Below the pieces are notes generated by a model, which saw nothing but the letters and a program-made list of their open reading frames with translations, did not search any database and had not been told where the DNA came from. From NCBI GenBank assembly GCA_938083195.1, contig CALKCK010000050.1, forward strand, positions 1-64,000: 64,000 bases of DNA, written 5' to 3'. Positions 51,817 to 62,507 of the stretch are shown one piece after another. A program made the translations under genes and the position numbers. The first letter of the stretch is position 1, and each line of letters opens with the position of its first letter. The DNA is from an uncultured Pirellulaceae bacterium. GTDB lineage: Bacteria > Planctomycetota > Planctomycetia > Pirellulales > Pirellulaceae.

Positions 51817-53979
51817 ATGAAACTGAATCTCATTTCGTTCACTCAATTGTGTCTGGTCTTTGCGATTCTGATTTCCAGCAGCACGGGAATTTCTGGTCAG
51901 ACAACTACTCCGCAGGATTCAAAGAGCATGAATTCCATTTTACTAAAACCATGGATTGGACCGTATGGAGGTGTTCCACCGTGGCGACAAGTCAACCGCG
52001 ACGAATTCCTAGGTGCCTTTGATGCCGCCATTAAAATATCAGATCAAGAAATTGAAGCGATTGCGAATAACCCCGATCCACCCACTTTTGAAAACACCTT
52101 CGTAGCGCTTGAAAAATCCGGGAAAACGCTTAATCGACTCCAAACAATTTTTGACGTCCACACTTCGAATCTTGCGACCGGCCCCATCCCTGACATCGAA
52201 AAGGCTGTTGCTCCAAAGATGTCAAAATTCAGCGACTCCATTATTCAAAATTCAAAACTGTTCGCTCGGATCGAAGCCATCTACCAGGGTGATGAAATGA
52301 ATTCGCTCAACAGTTCCCAAAAACGGTTGGTAAAAGATCGGTACGATAGTTTTGTACGTCAGGGCGCTAAACTAAACGATAAAGACAAGGCGGTACTTTC
52401 ACAAAAGAACGCAGCACTCGCTGGTTTATTTGCCGACTTTAGCCAAAAGGTTCTTTCCGACGAAGAAGGCTACATCACTTGGATCGATAACGCAGACATG
52501 CTGTCCGGATTGCCTGAGAGTACTGTTGCGGCCATGGCCGGTGCCGCGAGTAAGCTTGGGGATTCGGATAACCCCAAAGGTAAATGGTGCGTTACCAATA
52601 CACGATCGTCTATGGAACCGTTTCTGACCTATGCCGACAATCGCGAACTGCGTGAAACCGTTTGGCGGAACTACTATAACCGAGGCGACAACGGTGGTGA
52701 CAATGATACCAACGCAATCATTTCGGCGATCCTAAAACTCAGAGCGGAAAGAGCACTCTTACTGGGCTACAAAACCCATGCCCACTGGCGTCTTGAACCT
52801 CAGATGGCTGGTACTCCAGAGGCAGCGATGGATCTGATGCTAAAAGTCTGGCCCAAGGCTGTCGCCCGCGTCAATGAAGAAGTCGCCGACATGCAAAAAA
52901 TTGCCGATTCCGAAAATGCGGAAATCACTATCGCACCTTGGGACTACCGTTACTACGCAGAGAAGGTTCGGAAAGACCGGTACGATCTGGATTTCAATGA
53001 AGTGAAGCCGTACCTCCAAATGGAAAAACTTGTCGAAGGAATGATGTGGGCTGCAAAACAGCTTTACGGTTTCGATTTCAAACAAGTAAAAGATGTGCCC
53101 GTCTTTGAAAATGAGGTTACGGTCTGGGAAGTCACCCGCGATGGAAAACATGTCGGTCTTTGGGTGTTCGATCCCTTCGCCCGCCGTGGTAAACGGAGCG
53201 GTGCCTGGATGAACGCTTATCGCATCCAGGAGAACATGGATTCTCCAATCACTCCCATTGTTTCTAACAATTCCAACTTCATCAAAGGGGAGGCTGGAAA
53301 ACCAGTCTTAATCTCTTGGGATGACGCTGTCACACTGTTCCACGAATTTGGACATGCACTTCATGGACTATGTAGTGACGCACAGTATCCATCTCAAGCA
53401 GGCACCTCAGTTGCCCGAGATTACGTTGAATTCCCATCGCAATTAAACGAACATTGGCTTTCAACTCCTGAAGTACTGTCCAAGTTTGCTGTTCACTACG
53501 AAACTGGTGAACCAATGCCACGGGCGTTACTCGACAAAATTGAAAATGCGGCGACATTTAATCAAGGTTTTAGTACCGTCGAGTATCTCGCGAGTGCGTT
53601 AATTGATATGAAATTGCATCTCGCAGGCAATGTCGCCATTGATGCCGACAAGTTTGAACGAGAAACACTTGCCGAGCTTGGCATGCCTAGTGAGATCGTG
53701 ATGCGGCACCGAACTCCACAATTCGGTCATGTCTTTTCAAGCGACGGTTACTCGGCAGGTTATTATAGTTACCTTTGGTCCGATGCACTCACAGCGGACG
53801 CGGCACAGGTTTTTGAAGATGCTGGCACCTATTATGATCCCGCTATTGCCAAGAGTCTGTTCGACAACATCATGTCAGTCGGTGACACAATCGACCCTGC
53901 TGAAGGATTCAAAAAGTTCCGAGGCCGGGACGTTGATACGAAAGCGCTTTTACGCAAACGTGGCTTCCCTGTCAATTAA
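51817..53979 (+). CDS. M3 family metallopeptidase (Dcp-like)
   Basis: A 720-residue zinc peptidase of the thimet oligopeptidase/peptidyl-dipeptidase Dcp family, cutting short peptides. A signal peptide (residues 1-27) places it outside the cytoplasm. The zinc site HEFGHALHG is at about residues 508-516 with the third ligand in the following EFPSQLNEHW segment. The flanking motifs are also typical of M3: AHWRLEPQMAGTPEAAM near 325, GLWVFDPFARRGKRSGAWM near 445 and the substrate loop HVFSSDGYSAGYYSYLWSD near 635. It is preceded by AAGG and followed by a terminator. Peptide scavenging in the periplasm is the likely role. Confidence 0.95.
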   Translation: MKLNLISFTQLCLVFAILISSSTGISGQTTTPQDSKSMNSILLKPWIGPYGGVPPWRQVNRDEFLGAFDAAIKISDQEIEAIANNPDPPTFENTFVALEKSGKTLNRLQTIFDVHTSNLATGPIPDIEKAVAPKMSKFSDSIIQNSKLFARIEAIYQGDEMNSLNSSQKRLVKDRYDSFVRQGAKLNDKDKAVLSQKNAALAGLFADFSQKVLSDEEGYITWIDNADMLSGLPESTVAAMAGAASKLGDSDNPKGKWCVTNTRSSMEPFLTYADNRELRETVWRNYYNRGDNGGDNDTNAIISAILKLRAERALLLGYKTHAHWRLEPQMAGTPEAAMDLMLKVWPKAVARVNEEVADMQKIADSENAEITIAPWDYRYYAEKVRKDRYDLDFNEVKPYLQMEKLVEGMMWAAKQLYGFDFKQVKDVPVFENEVTVWEVTRDGKHVGLWVFDPFARRGKRSGAWMNAYRIQENMDSPITPIVSNNSNFIKGEAGKPVLISWDDAVTLFHEFGHALHGLCSDAQYPSQAGTSVARDYVEFPSQLNEHWLSTPEVLSKFAVHYETGEPMPRALLDKIENAATFNQGFSTVEYLASALIDMKLHLAGNVAIDADKFERETLAELGMPSEIVMRHRTPQFGHVFSSDGYSAGYYSYLWSDALTADAAQVFEDAGTYYDPAIAKSLFDNIMSVGDTIDPAEGFKKFRGRDVDTKALLRKRGFPVN

Positions 53980-54022
53980 TCGGGGAAAACCATTCACGAT
54001 ATTGAAACGACAAAACCTAAAT

Positions 54023-54054
54023 CGCCGCAGCCTGACCAACTGTGGCGTTTTTTT
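54023..54054 (+). terminator. Intrinsic terminator of the M3 peptidase gene
   Basis: Stem CGCCGCAG / CTGTGGCG (one G-U pair) with a nine-base loop and seven T residues, 43 bases after the stop. Confidence 0.85.
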
Positions 54055-54082
54055 ACGTCTTTCTATTTTGTGTCGCCAATAT

Positions 54083-55315
54083 TTAGTCCGAGATTTCCAA
54101 TCGCCGAATCTGCTCGGCTGCTTTTTCGTATTGCCCCGAGAACAACAGCTTGGAAACTTTCTTTAGTTCCAAGACTCGCGTTGGATTCTGGGCGATTCTT
54201 TTTTGCAGCTTGTACAGCCGAATCGGTAGCTCTAAAACTGACCGAACAGAATTTAGTTTGTTCGCATCATCCTCGAAAACTCGGTTTTGAATAGATTCTA
54301 AAAACTGATAACCAAACTCGCGAGTTGGTTCGATCATCGTTCCTTCACCAAAATCGTTCCAAGTGGCGATTTGGATTATCTCCGAATCAGATTCCCACGC
54401 CCGTTTTATAGTCGCGTCAAAGGTTCTCCCACGTCGAGACAAAATCGAACCGAAACTGGACCGCCCTTCCCCTTCCTGATAGTAATCGTGAAATTGAGGA
54501 AAAACAGTCGCGATGGCTGAAATCGAACCGTCCTGCGGACGATAAAGCCTATCGAGATAGGCGTCCCACACTTCGGGCGTGATCTCTACTCCACCCGAAA
54601 CCGGTGGCCAACCGAATGCTCCATCCGCGTTCGCCTGGGATACCAAATGTGGGAGTGCGTAAAACAAAGGCGATGGCTTCACGGACGCACAAATCTCCTT
54701 CATTTCTCCGCCCGGAAAAAACTGAGGGCCAAAAACTAACAGCACGGGACGACCGTCGAGCCTCAGATAATTCGCGTCTGCGAAACAATTCTTCGCAAGA
54801 TACTGAATCACCTTTTTTCCGTGCTCAATACCGTCAACATCTTCAATCTTTTTCGCTTCGATTAAATGGCCAACCGTTTGGTCTTCATAGCAAATCGCAT
54901 ATTTCAGCTTAGCCTTTTTGATCGCTTGGATCATGGCCAGCGTATTCCGGTGATTAACACCGTAATCCCAGTGTTCTTCAATTCCATACCAATCAATGAT
55001 TACCCCATCAATCCCAGATATTTTCATGAGTAACACATGACAATCAAGCGCGTCAGGATCGGATGAATCGTAGGGGCCCATCAGCGGATAATAATGACTC
55101 GCGATATCACGCTTCCCATTAATAAGGTTCTCAGGATTTCGATTCTTCAGTTTCCAATGCCAGCCCCAGTCCCCACTCATTTGTTTGGTCTGGAACCACG
55201 GCATGTAATGAGCAAGAACAATCGGCCGTTCTTGCGACCAAATCGCATCTGAGAATACGAACAAAAACACGAAAGTGAACCAGCTAAGTCTTAAGCAACC
55301 CATTGTTTGTGACAT
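54083..55315 (-). CDS. Secreted GH71/GH99-like glycoside hydrolase
   Basis: A 410-residue exported protein of the glycoside hydrolase family 71/99-like group, which includes endo-alpha-mannosidases. Signal peptide residues 1-27. Motifs: VLAHYMPWFQ near residue 33, SHYYPLMGPYDSSDPDALDCH near 73 and GVIIDWYGIEEHWD near 104. The segment WNDFGEGTMIEPTREF near 320 corresponds to the catalytic E-W-x-E-G-T-x-I-E stretch of GH99, with Asp at the first acidic position and Glu kept at the second. A helical tail follows. Since GH99 enzymes act on mannans, a role in polysaccharide use is likely. The gene converges with the peptidase. Confidence 0.88.
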   Translation of the reverse strand: MSQTMGCLRLSWFTFVFLFVFSDAIWSQERPIVLAHYMPWFQTKQMSGDWGWHWKLKNRNPENLINGKRDIASHYYPLMGPYDSSDPDALDCHVLLMKISGIDGVIIDWYGIEEHWDYGVNHRNTLAMIQAIKKAKLKYAICYEDQTVGHLIEAKKIEDVDGIEHGKKVIQYLAKNCFADANYLRLDGRPVLLVFGPQFFPGGEMKEICASVKPSPLFYALPHLVSQANADGAFGWPPVSGGVEITPEVWDAYLDRLYRPQDGSISAIATVFPQFHDYYQEGEGRSSFGSILSRRGRTFDATIKRAWESDSEIIQIATWNDFGEGTMIEPTREFGYQFLESIQNRVFEDDANKLNSVRSVLELPIRLYKLQKRIAQNPTRVLELKKVSKLLFSGQYEKAAEQIRRLEISD

Positions 55316-55640
55316 CCTCAGAAAAGACCAAAATCATATTTTCATTAAACGCAAGAACAAATAAACGTCGAACAACAACCTTCCACCTCATTGAAACCGA
55401 CGGACGTTTACAAACTCAGTAGTCCACCCACAAACGCAAACATCGAGCGGCCAAACTTATTCGAAAGCAAGTTTGTTAACTGGAATTTTATCAAAGATAC
55501 CCTTTTTCTAACTAGGCCGTAAAAAAATCAACCGCTTTCGCTAATTGTGTTGCATTAGCAGCTGATTTTGCTGAAAATGAGAGAGACATTAATTGTCGAT
55601 GTGAGACTGAATTTTTCCGCTATTTCTAACAAGAGAAACA
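55316..55640. other. Divergent intergenic region
   Basis: 325 bases between the GH99-like gene and the large DUF1549/DUF1553 gene, AT-rich; it should hold both promoters. Nothing coding or repeated was seen. Confidence 0.5.
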
Positions 55641-58600
55641 ATGGGCTTTGTAAACAAAACGACGCTCTGCTGGCTTAGCTTGCTACTATTTGTATCGAAC
55701 TTTCAAACAGCCTCCAATGGCCAGGATATCGACTCAGAAAAACTTGAGAAAATTAGTTTCGCGACTCAGGTACGACCCCTGCTTGCCGCCAACTGTTTCG
55801 GTTGTCACCAGGGGGCAATTGCCCGTGGCAAATACGTCATGACGGATTTCAATAGCATGCTCGCCGGTGGGGAATCGGGGGATACAGCAATCGTACCGGG
55901 CAAACCTAAGGAGAGCCGCCTAATCGAGGTCACAACGAGCCACGACGGGACTGCAGAAATGCCGCCCAATGCAGAGCCGCTCACTAACAAAGATTTAGAT
56001 ATAATTGCGCAGTGGATATCTGAGGGTGCGCTTAACGATTATTCGAAACCAACGGCAAATTACACCAGCGAAAATCCACCGGTCTACTCGCGGTTACCGA
56101 TGGTAACGACACTTGATTTTTCTCCCGACGGAACTCAAATCGCCGTCAGTGGATTCCATGAAGTTCTGCTATTGAAAGTGGCTGACAACTGGAAGGAAAA
56201 TAATTCAAAACAACCAATTTTTGGCGAGATCTCTAAACGCCTAATTGGCCTCTCCTCAAGGATCGACGGTGTTAAATATTCACCGGATGGAAAACTACTT
56301 GCCGTCTGCGGAGGCAACCCGGGCGAGTTCGGCGAAATCCAAGTCTGGGATGTTCAGACGGGAGAGTTATCACTCTCCAAGACCGTTTCCTTCGACACAC
56401 TCTACGGTGTGAATTGGTCGCCCGATGGAACCACAATCTCATTCGGGTGCACCGACACGACGCTTCGAACCATCAACGCAGTCACGGGAGAGCAGCAACT
56501 ATTCCAAGGCGCTCATGATGATTGGGTTCGAGATACGGTATTCTCTAAGGACGGAACAAAACTTGTGTCCGTTGGAAGAGACATGAGTTGTAAGTTGACC
56601 GACGTAGCTACTCAGCGATTTGTCGATAATATCACTTCGATTACGCCGGGGGTCTTAAAAGGCGGAATCGCTGCAATTGACAGGCATCCCACCCGCGACG
56701 AAATCGTAATTGGCGGGGCAGACGGAATTCCGAAAGTCTACCGGATGGATCGGCTTACAAAACGAGTCATTGGTGACGATGCCAATTTGATCCGAGAACT
56801 GCCAAAAATGCCTGGACGAGTTCAATCGGTCGTCGTCTCGAATGATGGAAAACGCATCGCTGCCGCAAGCAGCCTCGACGGAGAAGGTTTTGTCAGTGTC
56901 TACTCCTACGATTTCGATACTTCTCAACCTGCTAACATCAAAGCGATTGTATCCAAAGTTGTAACCTCGCAGTCAAAAGAGGAAAAAGCGGTCCTTCGCG
57001 AACATGTAACTAAGAATGTCAAACAAATCTTTGACTCTAAAATCGAAACGGGTGGCGTTTACTCCGTGGCATTTCACCCTTCAGGAAGCTACGTCGCTAC
57101 TGGCGGTACGGACGGAGTGATCCGCATCATCAATTCTGAAACGGGGCAAGTGAACCAATTGATTCGGACCGTCAAGACATCCAAAGAAGCGGATCAGAAC
57201 CAAGTTAGAAACTGGCAATTTAGCGATTTGAAACCCGGTCAGCTCAATCCTAAAGTGGCCGATTCGCAGTCCACGCCGATCGAACTTCTCATTTCGCCCT
57301 CCGCGATCTCGTTCACGTCTCCGGTTGATTACACCCAAATGGTAATCCAGGCGAAGTATCCCGATGGACAAGTCGTGGATGTAACCCATGCCAGCAAGAT
57401 TTCATCCAACAATTCCTCCGCGACCGTCAACCAAACATTAATTGAGGCGGGATCGGAAGGTAGTGGAAACCTTCTAGTCGAATTTGATGGCTTACAAAAC
57501 AATCTTGCAGTTGATACCAAATTTGGAAACCAGCCATTCACGCCTAACTTTGTTCAACACGTGAATCCAGTCTTAACAAAATTAGGCTGCAATGCTGGAA
57601 CCTGTCACGGCAGCCAAGGCGGGAAAAAGGGATTTAAACTTTCCCTACGCGGCTATGATCCCATTTACGACATCCGTGCATTCACCGACGACATGGCCTC
57701 GCGTAGAACTAATCTCTCTGCCTATTCGGAGAGTATGATGCTTCTAAAACCCACCGGTCAGATCCCACACGAAGGCGGAAAGCTGATTGATAAAGATGGT
57801 CGATATTATTCGTTGATCCATCAGTGGATTAAAAACGGTGCCAAGCTCGAACAAAACGTGGCACAGATTGAGTCCATCGAAATGTTTCCAAAGAATCCCA
57901 TTTTAGCGGACTCCGGCTGGAATCAGCAGATGCGTGTAATGGCAACCTATTCTGATGGCAGCTCCAAAGATGTGACTCGAGAAGCAGTAATTGAAATTGG
58001 GGATATTGAAATTGCGGCGGTCACTGGCTCGGTTGTCACAGCCCTTCGTCGTGGAGAATCTGCTGCACTTGCTCGTTACGAGGGTGCATTTACCGCCACC
58101 ACAATTACGGTGATGGGGAAGCGTGACCAATTCGTTTGGAAAGAACCAGAAGTATGGGGTGAAATAGATCAGCTCGTTGCGAATAAGTGGGAGCGAATGA
58201 AGATCACCCCTTCGAAACTTTGTACCGATGCTGAGTTCATTAGAAGACTTTATCTTGACCTTACTGGACTACCACCAAACGAACAACAAGTCACGGCATT
58301 CCTGAGCGATCCCCAACCCACGCGAGCCAAACGCAAAGCATTGGTGGATCAACTAATTGGGAACGAACAGTTTGTTGAACATTGGGCTAACAAGCGAGCT
58401 GATCTTTTGCAAGTCAATCGAAAATATCTCGGGGCACCCGGCGCCAGTGGATTGCGAAACTGGATTCGTGAACAGGTAAAATCAAATCGCCCGTATGATC
58501 AATTTTCATACGATCTTCTAACCGCTACCGGATCCAATAAAGATAACCCCGCGGCATCCTATTATAAAATTCATCGTACGCCCGAAGAAGCGATGGAAAA

Positions 58601-60770
58601 CACCACGCACCTCTTTTTGGCCACACGATTTAATTGCAACAAATGCCACGACCATCCGTTTGAAAAGTGGACTCAGGATCAATATTACGAGACCGCGGCT
58701 TACTTCGCACAGATTGATCGAAAGACTGACCCCCAATCGAAAGGCCAAAAAATTGGTGGAACCGCTGTAGAAGGGGCGAAACCACTATACGAGATCATCT
58801 CCGACAAACCTGACGGAGAAGTTAAACACGAACGCACCGGAGAAATCGCAGCCCCCCTGTTCCCCTTTAATGTAAAGGTAACCATCCCAGAAACCGCCAC
58901 CCGGCGCGAGCAATTAGCGTCTTGGATTACGTCTGCCGAAAATCCGTATTTCGCAACCAGTTATGTCAATCGTCTGTGGGGGTACCTAACGGGAGTCGGC
59001 TTGATCGAGCCAATTGACGATATCCGAGCAGGAAACCCACCGAGTAACCCTGCACTCATTGAGTATCTTCGTTCTCAATTTATTGAAAGTGGATTTAACC
59101 CACAACACATCATAAAGTTAATCTGTAATTCACGGACGTATCAATTGTCGGTAAGTACGAATGAATTTAACAAAGACGATCAACTGAACTACTCACACGC
59201 AATCGCACGCCGCTTACCGGCTGAGGTTCTTTTCGATTCGATCCACGAAGTCACAGGTAGTGCATTGAATATCCCTGGCGTAAAACCAGGAACCCGCGCT
59301 GCAGCGTTACCCGACAGTGGCGTTCGCCTACCAAGTGGTTTCTTGGCGACTCTAGGTCGCCCACCAAGAGAGAGCGCTTGCGAATGCGAGCGAGTCAACG
59401 AGCTTCAATTAGGCAGCGTGTTGGCATTGGTTAGCGGCCCTGATGTTTCGAGAGCAGTTGGCGATCCAAATAGTCAAATAGCACAATTGGTTACTAGTGA
59501 GCCGGACAACGTCAAATTAATCGATCGTCTCTTCATGCGAATCCTCAATCGACATGCAACTCCCCAGGAATTAGAAATTCTAAAAGACTCTTTCCTCGAA
59601 ATTGAATTCGATCATACGGCACTTATCGCTGCCAGAGACAAACAAAAATTGAAATCCGCAAAAGACCGACCTGCCTCAGAGCAGTTGCGTATGGAGAATA
59701 TCGACAAAACAAAACAACAGCTCGCTCAACTCACCGCGGAGGTCGCCCCGACACTCTTAAAACAAGAGTCTGACCGTTTATCCAACATCGAAAAGATCAA
59801 ACAGGAAATAAGTGATTTCCAATCAAACCAAACCAATTTTTCACTTTGGCTTGAAAAGCAACAAAACGAAATCAATTGGCAAACAATCAAGCCGACGAAA
59901 CTTGAATCAACGCTGGGAAATACATTTGAGGTCAGGGAAGACAATAGCATTCTCTTAAAACCAAAATCCGGAAAAGACGTTTACACAATTTTTGCCGATG
60001 AATCGCTCAACGGTGCAACTGCGATCCGGCTCGAATTACTTAACGATCCGAGTTTGCCTGCAAACGGTCCGGGTCTGCATATTAACGGGAATCTCGTTTT
60101 GACGGAACTAGAAATCGAAGTCGCTTCCATGGCTCAACCGGAAAAATGGGAGAAACTCAAAATTTCAACCAGTGTCTCAAATATCAACCAGTTAAACTTT
60201 CCGGTCGCTCAGGTGATCGATAACAATTCGGCAAACCGTGGCGGTTGGGCGCTTGGCAATGCAATTGGAAAAATTAGCTGGGCGACATTCCAACTGGACA
60301 CTCCGCTCAACCTTCCCGAAGGCGCGAAAATTAGATTTAAAATGCATCAGAATTTTGACGAAAACCATCAAGTCGGGTGCTTTCGTTTATCGACTACTCA
60401 AGTCCCGAAACCGGTGCGACTAAGCCTCCCTGAACATCTCCTTGCAGAAATTAACGTACCTGAATCTGAGTTAACCAAAGTGCAAGTAGACATCTTGAAA
60501 GGCTTGTATGAGAGAGATGATCCAACCCTCAAGAATTTAAATGCTAAACTTATTGCGGCCGAACAGATGGTCGCGGTCCCCGCTGAAATTCAAAAACTGA
60601 GAGAGAAACTCGGCCGGTACGAGCTTCCCATTCCGATCAATGCGAAACTTCAGCGTCTTGAGAACGATGTGATCACCAGCCAAAAACAGCTAGAAAACCT
60701 TCGGTTAACCGCGACGCAAGATTTAACTTGGGCGTTGCTTAACAGCCCATCTTTCTTGTTCAACCGCTAA
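55641..60770 (+). CDS. Giant cytochrome-c / WD40 / DUF1549 / DUF1553 protein
   Basis: A 1709-residue exported protein. After a signal peptide (1-27), a planctomycete cytochrome-c domain (PSC1) carries CFGCH (residues 52-56). Residues about 145-510 form a WD40 propeller (LDFSPDGTQIAVSGF, VKYSPDGKLLAVCGG, VAFHPSGSYVATGG). An Ig-like BIG2-type segment (ILLISPSAI near 550) precedes LGCNAGTCHGSQGG near 649. A second BIG2 segment follows, then DUF1549 from about 860 (RLYLDLTGLPPNEQQV), with haem-like CNKCHDHPFEKW near 998, and DUF1553 from about 1089 to the end. DUF1553 is interrupted by a coiled coil (about 1330-1420) and a beta-sandwich insertion (about 1430-1580). The role is unproven, with a periplasmic redox or binding function proposed. 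The DUF1501 partner begins 33 bases downstream. Confidence 0.93.
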   Translation: MGFVNKTTLCWLSLLLFVSNFQTASNGQDIDSEKLEKISFATQVRPLLAANCFGCHQGAIARGKYVMTDFNSMLAGGESGDTAIVPGKPKESRLIEVTTSHDGTAEMPPNAEPLTNKDLDIIAQWISEGALNDYSKPTANYTSENPPVYSRLPMVTTLDFSPDGTQIAVSGFHEVLLLKVADNWKENNSKQPIFGEISKRLIGLSSRIDGVKYSPDGKLLAVCGGNPGEFGEIQVWDVQTGELSLSKTVSFDTLYGVNWSPDGTTISFGCTDTTLRTINAVTGEQQLFQGAHDDWVRDTVFSKDGTKLVSVGRDMSCKLTDVATQRFVDNITSITPGVLKGGIAAIDRHPTRDEIVIGGADGIPKVYRMDRLTKRVIGDDANLIRELPKMPGRVQSVVVSNDGKRIAAASSLDGEGFVSVYSYDFDTSQPANIKAIVSKVVTSQSKEEKAVLREHVTKNVKQIFDSKIETGGVYSVAFHPSGSYVATGGTDGVIRIINSETGQVNQLIRTVKTSKEADQNQVRNWQFSDLKPGQLNPKVADSQSTPIELLISPSAISFTSPVDYTQMVIQAKYPDGQVVDVTHASKISSNNSSATVNQTLIEAGSEGSGNLLVEFDGLQNNLAVDTKFGNQPFTPNFVQHVNPVLTKLGCNAGTCHGSQGGKKGFKLSLRGYDPIYDIRAFTDDMASRRTNLSAYSESMMLLKPTGQIPHEGGKLIDKDGRYYSLIHQWIKNGAKLEQNVAQIESIEMFPKNPILADSGWNQQMRVMATYSDGSSKDVTREAVIEIGDIEIAAVTGSVVTALRRGESAALARYEGAFTATTITVMGKRDQFVWKEPEVWGEIDQLVANKWERMKITPSKLCTDAEFIRRLYLDLTGLPPNEQQVTAFLSDPQPTRAKRKALVDQLIGNEQFVEHWANKRADLLQVNRKYLGAPGASGLRNWIREQVKSNRPYDQFSYDLLTATGSNKDNPAASYYKIHRTPEEAMENTTHLFLATRFNCNKCHDHPFEKWTQDQYYETAAYFAQIDRKTDPQSKGQKIGGTAVEGAKPLYEIISDKPDGEVKHERTGEIAAPLFPFNVKVTIPETATRREQLASWITSAENPYFATSYVNRLWGYLTGVGLIEPIDDIRAGNPPSNPALIEYLRSQFIESGFNPQHIIKLICNSRTYQLSVSTNEFNKDDQLNYSHAIARRLPAEVLFDSIHEVTGSALNIPGVKPGTRAAALPDSGVRLPSGFLATLGRPPRESACECERVNELQLGSVLALVSGPDVSRAVGDPNSQIAQLVTSEPDNVKLIDRLFMRILNRHATPQELEILKDSFLEIEFDHTALIAARDKQKLKSAKDRPASEQLRMENIDKTKQQLAQLTAEVAPTLLKQESDRLSNIEKIKQEISDFQSNQTNFSLWLEKQQNEINWQTIKPTKLESTLGNTFEVREDNSILLKPKSGKDVYTIFADESLNGATAIRLELLNDPSLPANGPGLHINGNLVLTELEIEVASMAQPEKWEKLKISTSVSNINQLNFPVAQVIDNNSANRGGWALGNAIGKISWATFQLDTPLNLPEGAKIRFKMHQNFDENHQVGCFRLSTTQVPKPVRLSLPEHLLAEINVPESELTKVQVDILKGLYERDDPTLKNLNAKLIAAEQMVAVPAEIQKLREKLGRYELPIPINAKLQRLENDVITSQKQLENLRLTATQDLTWALLNSPSFLFNR

Positions 60771-60803
60771 TTAGCCAAACCTAATACTTCCACGGAGAAT
60801 ACA

Positions 60804-62279
60804 ATGTTTCGTATCGTCGGCAAGGCCGCTAAGGATCTTTGCGACCCACAACTGAGGGTCACTCGCCGGGATGTCATGCGCGTTGGTGGAAGCGCCGTGC
60901 TCGGACTTTCACTGGGAAGCATGCTTAAACTCAAGTCGGCTAATGCGGCATTCCCTCCACCTAACGTTGATGGCGCGGGTTGGAATAAAGCTAAAAGCAT
61001 TATTATGGTTTACCTGCAGGGCGGTCCCAGCCATATCGACCTCTGGGATCCTAAGGAAAACGTGCCCGATAACGTAAAAAGTGTTTTCAAACCAATCTCG
61101 ACCAAAATCCCTGGTATTAAGTTCACAGAAAACCTGCCTCGCCTCTCGCAACTGAATGACCGGTTTACCATGATGCGAGCGATGAGCTACACCCCGGTTG
61201 GCTTATTCAACCACACCGCCGCCATTTATCAAATGATGACTGGCTACACGACCGACAAGGTCAGTCCCTCTGGCCAATTGGAACCACCATCCCCAAAAGA
61301 TTTCCCTAATTTTGGCTCACACTTGGTGAAAATGAAGCCGGTGGAAGTTCCAATGCTTCCATTTGTGATGCTCCCCCGGCCCCTCCAAGAAAGCAATGTC
61401 GTAGGCAAAGGGGGTGCTGCAGGATTCTTGGGAAAAGCGTTTGATCCCTATACGCTTTATCCAACCGGGGGCGATCTAGATATGAAAAAAATGACTCGGA
61501 TAAAAATTGACGATCTCCAATTACCTCCGGATGTGTTCTCAACTCGGTTGAGGCGTCGCGCGAAGCTTCGAGACTTAGTTAACGGTCAAATGCCGGAAAT
61601 TGATAAAGCCGTCGAATCATTTAAACTTGACGAGCATTATCAAAAAGCGCTGGACCTAGTCGTTTCGGGGCGAGCACGCGATGCGTTCCAATTGAGCAAT
61701 GAATCGGAAAGCACACGAGAAAGTTACGGACGGAACACCTTTGGCGATAGTCTCTTGTTGGCTCGGCGTTTAGTCGAAGCCGGCACGCGTGTGGTCGAAG
61801 TGATTTGGCCGAAGGTTGCGAACAGCGACAATCACAGCTGGGACCAACACAAAGACCTAAGCAAGAGAATGAAAAACCAGTCGGCTCCGATGTTTGATGC
61901 CGGTGTAAGTGGACTTATCGAGGATCTCGATCAACGGGGTATGCTCGACGAAACAATGGTGGTTGTGGTTGGAGAGTTTGGAAGAAGTCCGCAGCGTGGT
62001 GTTAGCACGTCGGGCAATGACAACTCTAACGACGGTCGAGACCATTGGCCCTATTGCTATACCGGATTAATCGCTGGCGCCGGCGCGAAACGGGGCTATG
62101 TACATGGCAAGTCTGACAAAACCGCATCAGCTCCCCTTGAAGATCCTGTGCATCCGGGCGAACTGCTCGCCTCGATTTATTACGCTTTTGGAATCAACCC
62201 CGAAACAATGGTAATGAATCACTTGAATCAACCGAGGGAACTTGTCAAAGCGCACCCGGTTCACGCCCTGTTCAGCTGA
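60804..62279 (+). CDS. DUF1501 family protein, partner of the DUF1549/DUF1553 protein
   Basis: A 491-residue DUF1501 protein of the alkaline-phosphatase-like fold. It has a good ribosome site (GGAG at 60794-60797) and begins 33 bases after the DUF1553 gene, so the two are cotranscribed, as this pair is in most planctomycetes. The N-terminal [22 protein letters not shown] is Tat-like. Boxes: [20 protein letters not shown] near residue 66, a [23 protein letters not shown] segment near 335 and [11 protein letters not shown] near 388, then [17 protein letters not shown]. The aspartates and histidines likely form a metal site. No terminator was seen behind it. Confidence 0.95.
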   Translation: MFRIVGKAAKDLCDPQLRVTRRDVMRVGGSAVLGLSLGSMLKLKSANAAFPPPNVDGAGWNKAKSIIMVYLQGGPSHIDLWDPKENVPDNVKSVFKPISTKIPGIKFTENLPRLSQLNDRFTMMRAMSYTPVGLFNHTAAIYQMMTGYTTDKVSPSGQLEPPSPKDFPNFGSHLVKMKPVEVPMLPFVMLPRPLQESNVVGKGGAAGFLGKAFDPYTLYPTGGDLDMKKMTRIKIDDLQLPPDVFSTRLRRRAKLRDLVNGQMPEIDKAVESFKLDEHYQKALDLVVSGRARDAFQLSNESESTRESYGRNTFGDSLLLARRLVEAGTRVVEVIWPKVANSDNHSWDQHKDLSKRMKNQSAPMFDAGVSGLIEDLDQRGMLDETMVVVVGEFGRSPQRGVSTSGNDNSNDGRDHWPYCYTGLIAGAGAKRGYVHGKSDKTASAPLEDPVHPGELLASIYYAFGINPETMVMNHLNQPRELVKAHPVHALFS

Positions 62280-62507
62280 CCAACGCATTTCAAAATCCAA
62301 TACAACCCGCGGATTCTGGTGCAACTTGCAATGACTGCATGACTTGACTTTGTCCTTGTCGATTCAAGGTTCCCAATCTCAAGCAATCGCTCTCGGCAAC
62401 TTACTTCGAGTACGCCTGCTTGTCCCAAAATTTAAGATGGGGACGATGGCATTGATGAAGATCAAACCATTGTTGCTTATCGCCAGCCAAACAACGGAAA
62501 TCTGGGT

